Shown here piece by piece: positions 54,178-61,657 of a stretch of DNA of 64,000 bases. Origin of the DNA: Candidatus Sulfopaludibacter sp. SbA3 (GTDB lineage: Bacteria > Acidobacteriota > Terriglobia > Bryobacterales > Bryobacteraceae); NCBI GenBank assembly GCA_945890485.1, contig CAMDCN010000007.1, positions 248,001-312,000 of the forward strand, given 5' to 3'. Under the pieces are notes generated by a model, which was given only the letters and a program-made list of their open reading frames with translations, did not search any database and had not been told where the DNA came from. Both the position numbers and the translations under genes were made by a program. How positions within the stretch are numbered: position 1 is the first letter of the stretch; each line of letters starts with the position of its first letter.

Positions 54178-56087
54178 AAGAGCTCGATATCGCCGTCGGC
54201 GGAAGCTTCGCTCTCTCCCTCAGCGAAGGGGATGCCAAGAGACTCGCAGTGGACGCGGCGTTCGGAGGCCATGGTGTAGCGGGCGAGCCAGGATTCGAGG
54301 AGCTCGACGGTGGCCGGGGAGAGGGTGTCGACCGAGACGGGTGAAGGGGGAAGGCCGGCGTTCGAGAGGCGTTCGGACGCACGGGCCGGGGCGGCTTGAG
54401 TATTGTGGAACTGCGTGAGCGCCCTGTGCGCGCCATCCAGTTTTTCCTGGAGGGTCCGCTGTAGTGAACCCTGCCGCTCCATTTTGGCGTGCATCGTGCG
54501 ATGGACCTGGTCGAACAGCACCGTGCTGTTTTCGATGACTTGCCGAATGCCCTTTTGGCCGAGGGATCCAACCGTGGTTTGCGAGTATTCGTTCACGTCC
54601 TGGCGAAGCTGATCGAGCGCATCGCGGATATGCCCACACTCGCCGTCGACCTCGCCCGCCAGAGCGGCGGTCCGGTCCCCGAGCGTCTCGATGGCGGAGC
54701 CGGACTGGGGGCGGTTGGCGCTTTGGATGGTGGCGTTGAGGCCGAGCCAGCGCATGTTCAGCATGGCGAGACTCACCTTCTCGACAACGTTGAGAATGGC
54801 GGCAGAGCCGTGCAGCAGGTCGGCCAACGCCTTCTGCAAGGCCACGTCGCCTTGCTCGACGACGGGCAAGGCGTGGAGAATAGCGTCTGTACTCGTGCGG
54901 AGCGCCTGGCGAGAAGGCGACTCGATACGCGTGAGTCCGGCCACGTCCTGAGCAATGGCGGCGATCCGCTCCAATTGCTGTCCCGCGGAGTCGAGACCGG
55001 ATTCAACACTCTGCGCCGCTTGTTCGCAGAGCGCCAGGGTACCTTGCATCTGCGCGCGCACGACCGAGCGACAGACTTGAAAGTCGGTGTCCGGCAGACC
55101 GAAAGACCGGTCGAGATCCGACAGGCTGGCCAAGCTATGTTCGGATTGCTGCCGGAGAATGTCGTGGATCTGGAGGGCGCAGACCAGTTCGCCGATGGAG
55201 TTTCGAATTCGCTCGAGACCCAGCATGGTTCCATCGGCGGCCGCGCCCACCGACCGATGCTCGGAGGCCATGGCAGCCTCGAGCGCAGTGACCTCGTCGA
55301 GAAGCGCGGCAATGGTCTTTTGGGACATCGCAGTAAGCCGGTTCAGTTCCTGCGAGACCGTTCGGAAGGAGACGCGCAGGGCAGCGGTGGCCTCGCGAAT
55401 CTGTTGCACCAACTCGCCGAGATTGGTGGCGATGCCGGCGGCCTGCTCGGAGATGGTGACGAAATCGTCGGAATCCGCGGCGCGGGTGGTACCTTCAATG
55501 CGAATCAGGGTGCCCAGTACGCGGAACTCACGAACGCCGGCTTCGAGCCCGGCGAAGTCGGTGATGACGGTGGCGAGGCGGCGGTCCAGTGTTTCGACGA
55601 GGGCGCGGCTCTCGGTCAGCTGCGCGATCGAGTGGCGGAGACTCGCGGCGATTTCGAGCAGCTTCGCGTTAGAGGTTTCCGCCATGCTGGCGATGGAATC
55701 CCGAAAGCTCTCCGCATCACCACGGATAAGTTCGGCGCCATCGAACAGGTCGGCCATGACGGCGCCGATGGCGGCCAGGGCGATCTCCGATTCGTGAATG
55801 AAGGGATCAAGCGTGGCGGCGCAGTCCCGGAGGAGTTGGCGGGAATCGACGATCGGGTCGGCAGGTTGGAGCTCGACAGGGAGCGAATCGGGGGCGCCGC
55901 CGAACCACGCGGGCCGGAACGGCAGGGCCCTAAGAACCCCAGGCAAGCCGAGTTTCAGATCCATGTGTTGCAGCATTGGGTGGAAATATTCATATCGGTC
56001 GATCGGCCGGGTGTCTGAGGTCGTTTCAATCCAGGATTTTCGAGGCGAGGGCTGGAATCGCTCAGGCAGCGGGACGAACCGATTCAT
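54174..56087 (-). CDS. Soluble MCP-like helical protein, last gene of the chemotaxis operon
   Basis: 637 residues, no TM. Mostly long amphipathic helices. The part near residue 455-500 (MLNMRWLGLNATIQSANRPQ, ETLGDRTAALAGEVDGECGH) resembles the hairpin tip of an MCP signalling domain ([12 protein letters not shown]) but is degenerate. Another helix, LQIHDILRQQSEH, recalls regulator helices. It starts 26 nt inside cheA. It may be a receptor or a CheA-binding adaptor. Function not known. Confidence 0.65.
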   Translation of the reverse strand: MNRFVPLPERFQPSPRKSWIETTSDTRPIDRYEYFHPMLQHMDLKLGLPGVLRALPFRPAWFGGAPDSLPVELQPADPIVDSRQLLRDCAATLDPFIHESEIALAAIGAVMADLFDGAELIRGDAESFRDSIASMAETSNAKLLEIAASLRHSIAQLTESRALVETLDRRLATVITDFAGLEAGVREFRVLGTLIRIEGTTRAADSDDFVTISEQAAGIATNLGELVQQIREATAALRVSFRTVSQELNRLTAMSQKTIAALLDEVTALEAAMASEHRSVGAAADGTMLGLERIRNSIGELVCALQIHDILRQQSEHSLASLSDLDRSFGLPDTDFQVCRSVVRAQMQGTLALCEQAAQSVESGLDSAGQQLERIAAIAQDVAGLTRIESPSRQALRTSTDAILHALPVVEQGDVALQKALADLLHGSAAILNVVEKVSLAMLNMRWLGLNATIQSANRPQSGSAIETLGDRTAALAGEVDGECGHIRDALDQLRQDVNEYSQTTVGSLGQKGIRQVIENSTVLFDQVHRTMHAKMERQGSLQRTLQEKLDGAHRALTQFHNTQAAPARASERLSNAGLPPSPVSVDTLSPATVELLESWLARYTMASERRVHCESLGIPFAEGESEASADGDIELF

Positions 56088-58035
56088 CCACCGCCGACTG
56101 GGCGAGGCGATCGGAGTCGAGGATGAGCGCGATGCTTCCGTCGCCGAGGATGGTGGCGCCGGAGACGCCCTCGACTTGACGATAGAGGGGTCCTAGCTGC
56201 TTGATGACGGTCTTGTGATCGCCAATCACCTCGTCGACGACGAAGCCGAAGTTGCCGGCTGAGGTCTGCGCGATGAGAATCTGGGCGCGGACGCCGGGGC
56301 CGGAGGAGAGGCGGAAGAAGCGCTGCAGAAAGATCAGCGGGACAAGCTTGCCCCGCACCTCGATGAATTCGCGGCGGCCGCAGTGGAGATCGGCCGTGTT
56401 GGCTTCGAGGCATTCGAGGACCTGGGCGACGGGGAAGACGAAGTGCTGGGCAGCTACCCGGACGAGCAGCCCATCGATAATAGCCAGCGTGAGAGGGAGC
56501 TTAAGCGTGAACACCGTACCCTGGCCGGGGGTAGAAGTCAGATCGATGGTGCCGCGGAGAGCCTCCACGTTACGCTTAACGACATCCATACCGACGCCGC
56601 GGCCGGAGACCGAGGAGACGGATGCCGCGGTCGAGAAACCCGTACGGAAGATGAGCGCGAAGATCTCCGCCTCCGAAAGTTCGGCGTGGGGATCGATCAG
56701 CCCTTTTTCGATCGCTTTCGCACGGACGCGCGCAGGGTCGATTCCGCGGCCGTCATCCGATACCCGGATCAGCACCTGGGAGCCGGAGTGCGCCGCCGAA
56801 AGGACCAGGCGACCACAGGGCGGCTTAGCCGCTCGCGTTCGTTCGTCGGGGGACTCTATGCCGTGATCGACGGAGTTACGAATGAGGTGGACCAGGGGAT
56901 CGGCAATCTGATCGATGACACTCTTGTCGAGTTCGGTGTCGCCCCCTTCGGTCGCCAGTTCAATCTCCTTGCCCAGTTCTCCGGCCAGATCGCGAACGAG
57001 CCGGCGATAGCGGGCGAAGGTCGCCTCAAGGGGTAACATCCGGATGCTCATCGTGTTGTCGCGCAGCATGCCTGTGAGGCGCTCCGTTTCTTCGGCGATG
57101 TGAGCGATTTCGATCTCGCCGGACTGGGCGGCGAAGCGGGACAGACGGGCCTGCATCGTGACAAGTTCGCCGACGATGTTGATGAGTTCGTCGAGCTTGG
57201 CGGCTGAGACGCGCAGGCTGGAAGTGGTGGGCCGGGCGGTAGCGCCAACCCCGGCGCCATCCGAGATCGCAACCGGAGCACATTCGGGTGAACTTTCTAC
57301 GCTGGGAGCAGCCGGGCACTCCTCGGTGATCGAAAGACAGTCGCCCTCATCGACAAAAACAAAGATGTCGCGAATGGCCTCCGAAGAACTGGTGGTACGA
57401 AGCCGCATGTCCCAGGAAAAGTAGCAGTGATCGGGACGAAAGTCCGCCAGCGAAGGGATGGCCGCGGTGTCAGCGACGATGGTGAAATCGCCAAGGCTCC
57501 GCAGCTCGTCGAAGAGGGGAAGGAGGTTCGAGCCTCGTGCGAACAGGCCCGGCGGAGGGACGAAACGGATGGCGTAGTTGCGGACGGCGGCCGGCTCCCC
57601 AGCCGTAGGGGAGGTGGCAACGGCTGTGAATGCGGCGCCACCCGTTTCGACGAAGTCGCGGATCGCGTCAAGGATGGTCTGCCCGGCCGCCTGACGCAGT
57701 GGCCCTCCGCTGACGGAGGCTTCGAGCAAATAGAGAATATGGTCGCGTGCAGCCAGGGTGAGCGAGATCAAGAGCGGATTGACGGCCAAACGGCCGGAAC
57801 GCACGAGGTCGTAAGCGGACTCGATGTTGTGGGTAAACGAGGCCACGGCGTCAAAGCCGAACATGGCGCCGGAGCCCTTGATGGTGTGCATCGCCCGAAA
57901 CACGCGGCCGATCGTTTCCTCGTCGCGTGGATCGGTCTCGAGCTGCAGCAGTGCGGCCTCCAGATCGGCCAGGAGATCGCGGGCCTCCTCGCAGAAGGCG
58001 AGACGACGATCGGGGAAGCCATCGCCCCCGTTCAT
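56062..58035 (-). CDS. cheA: Chemotaxis histidine kinase
   Basis: 657 residues. HPt at the N terminus with His50 in RAMHTIKGSGAMFGF. A P2-like mid region (FRPDHCYFSWDMRLR), P3 dimerisation (LDELINIVGELVTMQARLSR), ATPase with LVHLIRNSVDHGIESPDER (N box) and SVSGRGVGMDVVKRNVEALR (G box), and CheW-like P5 (GLLVRVAAQHFVFPVAQVLE). Overlaps CheY by 4 nt. Confidence 0.96.
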   Translation of the reverse strand: MNGGDGFPDRRLAFCEEARDLLADLEAALLQLETDPRDEETIGRVFRAMHTIKGSGAMFGFDAVASFTHNIESAYDLVRSGRLAVNPLLISLTLAARDHILYLLEASVSGGPLRQAAGQTILDAIRDFVETGGAAFTAVATSPTAGEPAAVRNYAIRFVPPPGLFARGSNLLPLFDELRSLGDFTIVADTAAIPSLADFRPDHCYFSWDMRLRTTSSSEAIRDIFVFVDEGDCLSITEECPAAPSVESSPECAPVAISDGAGVGATARPTTSSLRVSAAKLDELINIVGELVTMQARLSRFAAQSGEIEIAHIAEETERLTGMLRDNTMSIRMLPLEATFARYRRLVRDLAGELGKEIELATEGGDTELDKSVIDQIADPLVHLIRNSVDHGIESPDERTRAAKPPCGRLVLSAAHSGSQVLIRVSDDGRGIDPARVRAKAIEKGLIDPHAELSEAEIFALIFRTGFSTAASVSSVSGRGVGMDVVKRNVEALRGTIDLTSTPGQGTVFTLKLPLTLAIIDGLLVRVAAQHFVFPVAQVLECLEANTADLHCGRREFIEVRGKLVPLIFLQRFFRLSSGPGVRAQILIAQTSAGNFGFVVDEVIGDHKTVIKQLGPLYRQVEGVSGATILGDGSIALILDSDRLAQSAVDESVRPAA

Positions 58036-58394
58036 CCCAGCACCTTCTTGATCGTCGCCAGCAGTTGCTCGGGCTGAAACGGCTTGACCAGCCAGCCTGT
58101 GGCGCCAGCAGCCTTACCCTCGAGCTTACGAGCCGGCTCAGATTCCGTCGTCAGGAGCAGAATGGGAGTGTAGCGGTGGTCGGCCGATGCGCGAATCGCC
58201 CGCGTCAGGGCGAGGCCGTCGAGACGTGGCATGTTGAGGTCGGTGAGGACCAGGTTGACGGGGGCGTCGAGCTTGTCGAGGGCGTCCTGCCCGTCGCAGG
58301 CTTCAATGACGGTGAAGCCCGCCGAGCGAAGGGTGTAACTGACAAGCTGCCGCATGCTGGCGGAGTCGTCAACGGCGAGGATGGTTTTAGACAT
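58032..58394 (-). CDS. cheY: CheY-type single-domain response regulator
   Basis: 120 residues from ATG 58394 (the frame upstream of it is a shadow). KTILAVDDSASMRQLVSYTL, phosphate acceptor Asp52 in LVLTDLNMPRLDG, TTES (Thr) and GWLVKPFQPEQLL (Lys). It is the likely output regulator of the CheA in this operon. Overlaps STAS by 8 nt. Confidence 0.95.
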   Translation of the reverse strand: MSKTILAVDDSASMRQLVSYTLRSAGFTVIEACDGQDALDKLDAPVNLVLTDLNMPRLDGLALTRAIRASADHRYTPILLLTTESEPARKLEGKAAGATGWLVKPFQPEQLLATIKKVLG

Positions 58395-58656
58395 TGGGGG
58401 CTCCCGGACTGAAGATGGCTGGATTGATTCCGGCCGCGCGGCACACGGCATCAAGCGGAGACGAAGGCGCGAAGGTAAAGCTGATCCGCTGGTCCCTCTC
58501 GGCAGCGATCAGGAGCTGCAGTCCGGCAAGATCAATTTCCCTGACTTCCGCGAGATCCACCTGGACGGGACCGAGGTTGGCCAAAAGTTGTTCGAGGAAG
58601 CCGGCGACGGCCGGGAGCGTCAGTTCCGCCGGGGCGGAGTGGATTCGTGGCGTCAT
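58387..58656 (-). CDS. STAS-domain protein
   Basis: 89 residues. ELTLPAVAGFLEQLLANLG, then VQVDLAEVREIDLAGLQLLI, the core of a STAS (anti-sigma antagonist-like) domain; the acceptor position reads DLAG, with Ala where many relatives have Ser, so phosphorylation may be absent. Small STAS proteins occur in many Che-like operons. Overlaps CheB by 4 nt. Confidence 0.85.
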   Translation of the reverse strand: MTPRIHSAPAELTLPAVAGFLEQLLANLGPVQVDLAEVREIDLAGLQLLIAAERDQRISFTFAPSSPLDAVCRAAGINPAIFSPGAPNV

Positions 58657-59726
58657 AGTCTTTTCTCCCTGGCCAACTGAACGAGTGCCGCGGCGATGCG
58701 GTTCAGTGGCAGGACACGGTCCACGCCCCCCCGTTTGATCGCCTCGTTGGGCATGCCGAAGACAACGGAGGAGTCCTTGTCCTGGGCGATGGTGTGGGCG
58801 CCGGCCTGCTTCAGTTCGAACATACCCGTGGCGCCGTCATCTCCCATCCCGGTGAGGATCACGCCGATCGCGGAACGTCCAGCCTGTTGGGCGGCGGAGC
58901 GGAACAGGACGTCAACGGAGGGGCGGTGGCGGGAGACGGGAGGCCCATCGACCAGTTCAACGAGGTACCGGCTGTTGCGGCGGTGCAGGATCAGATGACG
59001 GTTCCCGCGGGCTAGAAGGACTTGGCCATGTTGGACTTCGTCGCCTGCCTCGGCTTCCTTCACCGACAGCGCGGAGAGACGGTCGAGCCGATCAGCGAAC
59101 GAAGCCGTGAAGAACTCGGGCATGTGCTGCACGATGACCATGCCAGGCATATCGGCCGGAAGCTCACTGAGAAGAGCCGCCAGGGCGTCAGTTCCACCGG
59201 TCGAGGCGCCAATGACAAACAGAGGATCGGCGAGTCCGGCTGGCCGGGTATGGCGCGTCTTGGCGAGCACGGCGTCGGCGTTGAGCTTCGGGGTGACGGA
59301 AACGGTTCGACGGACTCTGACGGGGACCTGGGAGGCTGCATAAACCGCGTCGCAGATCGTATCCCGCGACTCGTCAAAGTACTGGCGCGTGCTCATCCGA
59401 GGCTTGGCGATGACTTCGACGGCGCCCGCGTCGAGAGCGTCCAATGCCACGCGCGAGCCGGTTTCGGCCGCACCGGAGCAGAGCACGACCGGAATGGGGT
59501 GCTGCGCCATCAACCGCCGCAAGAAGGTGATGCCATCCATACGGGGCATTTCGACATCGAGGACGATGACATCAGGCACTTGGTCTTTCAAGCGGGCAGC
59601 CGCGACGAAAGGGTCACTCGCCGGAGGCAGGACGCAGAAGCGGGGATCCGAGCCGAGGATCTCGGACAGAGCCCCCCGGACAAGCGCGGAATCGTCCACG
59701 ATGAGGACGGAAACGGGAGGCTTCAT
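58653..59726 (-). CDS. cheB: CheB methylesterase/deamidase
   Basis: 357 residues. Receiver VSVLIVDDSALVRGALSEIL with Asp57 in VIVLDVEMPRMDG, then catalytic domain with FVIGASTGGTDALAALL (Ser), IVQHMPEFFTASFADRL (His) and LTGMGDDGATGM (Asp). Removes methyl groups from receptor glutamates to reset signalling. Confidence 0.96.
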   Translation of the reverse strand: MKPPVSVLIVDDSALVRGALSEILGSDPRFCVLPPASDPFVAAARLKDQVPDVIVLDVEMPRMDGITFLRRLMAQHPIPVVLCSGAAETGSRVALDALDAGAVEVIAKPRMSTRQYFDESRDTICDAVYAASQVPVRVRRTVSVTPKLNADAVLAKTRHTRPAGLADPLFVIGASTGGTDALAALLSELPADMPGMVIVQHMPEFFTASFADRLDRLSALSVKEAEAGDEVQHGQVLLARGNRHLILHRRNSRYLVELVDGPPVSRHRPSVDVLFRSAAQQAGRSAIGVILTGMGDDGATGMFELKQAGAHTIAQDKDSSVVFGMPNEAIKRGGVDRVLPLNRIAAALVQLAREKRL

Positions 59727-60199
59727 GCGGTGTGCTCCTTCGAGAGTTGGCGAATCCAGACACCGCCCGTGGCAGTATCAAAGACCAGATACCGTCCGGT
59801 GGCTCCTCCGGTCTCCCGGGCTTGCGGGGCGAGGCCAAAACTGGCGAGCACAGTGATCGCGCATTGCGCGTTCAGCGCGCCGACGGAGGCCCCGGATGGA
59901 CGACTCCCGCCGGGCAACACCTCGGCGCCGCCGAAGAGCTTCACTTCGAGACGTGCGGCTGGCACGTTGCGATCCGCGAACCATTCGAGCATCGCCTCAA
60001 CAGCCGTGTCACAAAAGCGGAAGCGCTCGCGGGTCCTGGTGCGGGGCGGCGCCTCGGGCAGGACACAATGACACAGCGCTGCCGCGGCGGTCCGCGGATC
60101 GCGCAGGGAGACGGAGACGCAGGAACCCAGAACGGTCTCGATGCGTTCGGGAGAACTGGCAAAGCGGACGGTGCCGGGGAGAAGAAAAAACCGGCTCAT
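59723..60199 (-). CDS. cheD: CheD receptor deamidase
   Basis: 158 residues from ATG 60199 overlapping the CheR stop region by 4 nt. TVLGSCVSVSLRD holds the catalytic Cys and AAALCHCVLPEA the His; GSRPSGASVGALNAQCAITV follows. It deamidates receptor glutamines and may bind CheY-type proteins. Confidence 0.93.
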   Translation of the reverse strand: MSRFFLLPGTVRFASSPERIETVLGSCVSVSLRDPRTAAAALCHCVLPEAPPRTRTRERFRFCDTAVEAMLEWFADRNVPAARLEVKLFGGAEVLPGGSRPSGASVGALNAQCAITVLASFGLAPQARETGGATGRYLVFDTATGGVWIRQLSKEHTA

Positions 60200-61095
60200 G
60201 GCTTGGCTCCCGCTGCTTCCTCGCAACCAGGCCGCAGCGTGCCCCATTGATACGCACTGGGAGCCAGCGCGGCTAAGGGCAGATCGAGACTCTGCAACGA
60301 CTCGGAGTGGCCGACGAACAGGTAGCCTCCGGGCACGAGGTTTTCCGTCAGCTTCCGAGTGACCTCGGCCTGCGTTGGGCGATTGAAGTAGATCATGACG
60401 TTGCGGCAAAAGATGATGTGGCAGCGATAGGGCAGGGCATAGTCGGCATCCATCAGATTGAGCTGGCCGAACCGGACGCGAGCCCGGAGTTCCGGAGCGA
60501 TCCGAAAAGGCGCTGGCGCGGAGTCAAGGCGGGCGCGCAGGAGATAGGCTCGCCGCCAGGACTCCGAGAGAGGAGCGATCGCGGCCTCATCATAAGTACC
60601 CTCCCGGGCTCGGGCGAGCACGCGGGTGGAAATGTCGGTACCCAGAATCGAAAAATCGAAAGAGCGTTGGGACCGGCCCCATTGCGAAAGAACCATGGCC
60701 AGCGTGTAAGGCTCTTCACCGGTGGAGGCGGCCGCGCTCCAGACCCGCAGAGGAGTTCGTCGACCGATCCCCGCGGCATAGAGCGCCGGGAGAACGGTCT
60801 GTTCGAGGAGGGCGAAATGGGCGGGTTCGCGAAGGAAGTCCGTCTTATTGGTGGTCAACGTATCCGTCAGCGGCACGAGTTCGGTGGCCTGATGGGCCGG
60901 ATCGAACAACAGCCTCCAATATTCAGGGAACGAGGAGAGCCCGAGGTGCAGAAGGCGCTTGCGGAGGCGGGCCTCCACCATCGGCCGTTTGCTCTCCGGC
61001 AGTTGGATGCCGCATCGGTCTTCAATGAGAGCTCGCAGCCGGGAGAAGTCCGAGGGAGCAATGGCTGTCAGGTGCTCGGTCGATAGGGAAGTCAC
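60196..61095 (-). CDS. cheR: CheR receptor methyltransferase
   Basis: 299 residues from GTG 61095, four nt after the CheW stop; the longer frame to 61155 overlaps cheW. N-terminal helical domain (FSRLRALIEDRCGIQLPESK), then SAM-dependent core with LRVWSAAASTGEEPYTLAM and CHIIFCRNVMIYFNRPTQAE. It methylates receptor glutamates. Confidence 0.95.
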   Translation of the reverse strand: MTSLSTEHLTAIAPSDFSRLRALIEDRCGIQLPESKRPMVEARLRKRLLHLGLSSFPEYWRLLFDPAHQATELVPLTDTLTTNKTDFLREPAHFALLEQTVLPALYAAGIGRRTPLRVWSAAASTGEEPYTLAMVLSQWGRSQRSFDFSILGTDISTRVLARAREGTYDEAAIAPLSESWRRAYLLRARLDSAPAPFRIAPELRARVRFGQLNLMDADYALPYRCHIIFCRNVMIYFNRPTQAEVTRKLTENLVPGGYLFVGHSESLQSLDLPLAALAPSAYQWGTLRPGCEEAAGAKP

Positions 61096-61099
61096 GGGG

Positions 61100-61618
61100 T
61101 TACCTGGCGACCTGTGCCAACTGAGTGACCTCGGTAGCCGAGAAGATCCTGTCAATGTTAAGGATCATGAGGAATCCGCTCTCTCGCCGCCCCATGCCTT
61201 GAATGAAGTCGGTGTGAATCGCCGAGCCGAGCCGGGGCGGTGGCTGAATCTGAGCGGCATCGATATCGATGACCTCTTCGACGGCGTCGGCGAGAGCGCC
61301 TACGATGATGGTCTCGTTCTCGATCGCCACCTCGACAACGATGATGCAGGTGTTGACCGTGGGCTCAACCGATTCGAGGCCGAATCCCAAGCGAAGGTCA
61401 ACGACCGGGACGACACTACCCCGGAGATTGATCACGCCCCGCAGGAAGTCGGGCGTGCGGGGGATTTTGGTAATGGTGGTGAAGTCGAGGACTTCGCGCA
61501 CTTTGCTCACCTCAAGAGCGAAAACTTCGACGCCGAGCTTGAAGGTGAGATACGGCTGGACACTAATGTTTTCCGCTGCGGTTCGTTCAGCGACGGTCAT
61601 TCGTTCAGCGAGGGTCAT
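61100..61618 (-). CDS. cheW: CheW scaffold protein
   Basis: 172 residues from ATG 61618, chosen because GGAG lies 7 nt upstream; in-frame ATG 61630 and TTG 61636 are possible. CheW domain: YLTFKLGVEVFALEVSKVRE, LRGVINLRGSVVPVVDLRL and IVGALADAVEEVIDI. It links the receptor to CheA. Confidence 0.94.
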   Translation of the reverse strand: MTLAERMTVAERTAAENISVQPYLTFKLGVEVFALEVSKVREVLDFTTITKIPRTPDFLRGVINLRGSVVPVVDLRLGFGLESVEPTVNTCIIVVEVAIENETIIVGALADAVEEVIDIDAAQIQPPPRLGSAIHTDFIQGMGRRESGFLMILNIDRIFSATEVTQLAQVAR

Positions 61619-61657
61619 GGTGGTCTCCATTGGCAAGGACGAAGCGAAAGCGCGGAG

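Noticed and set aside
54489-56018. 509-codon plus-strand frame
   Set aside because: Antisense to the MCP-like gene, with no recognisable domain.
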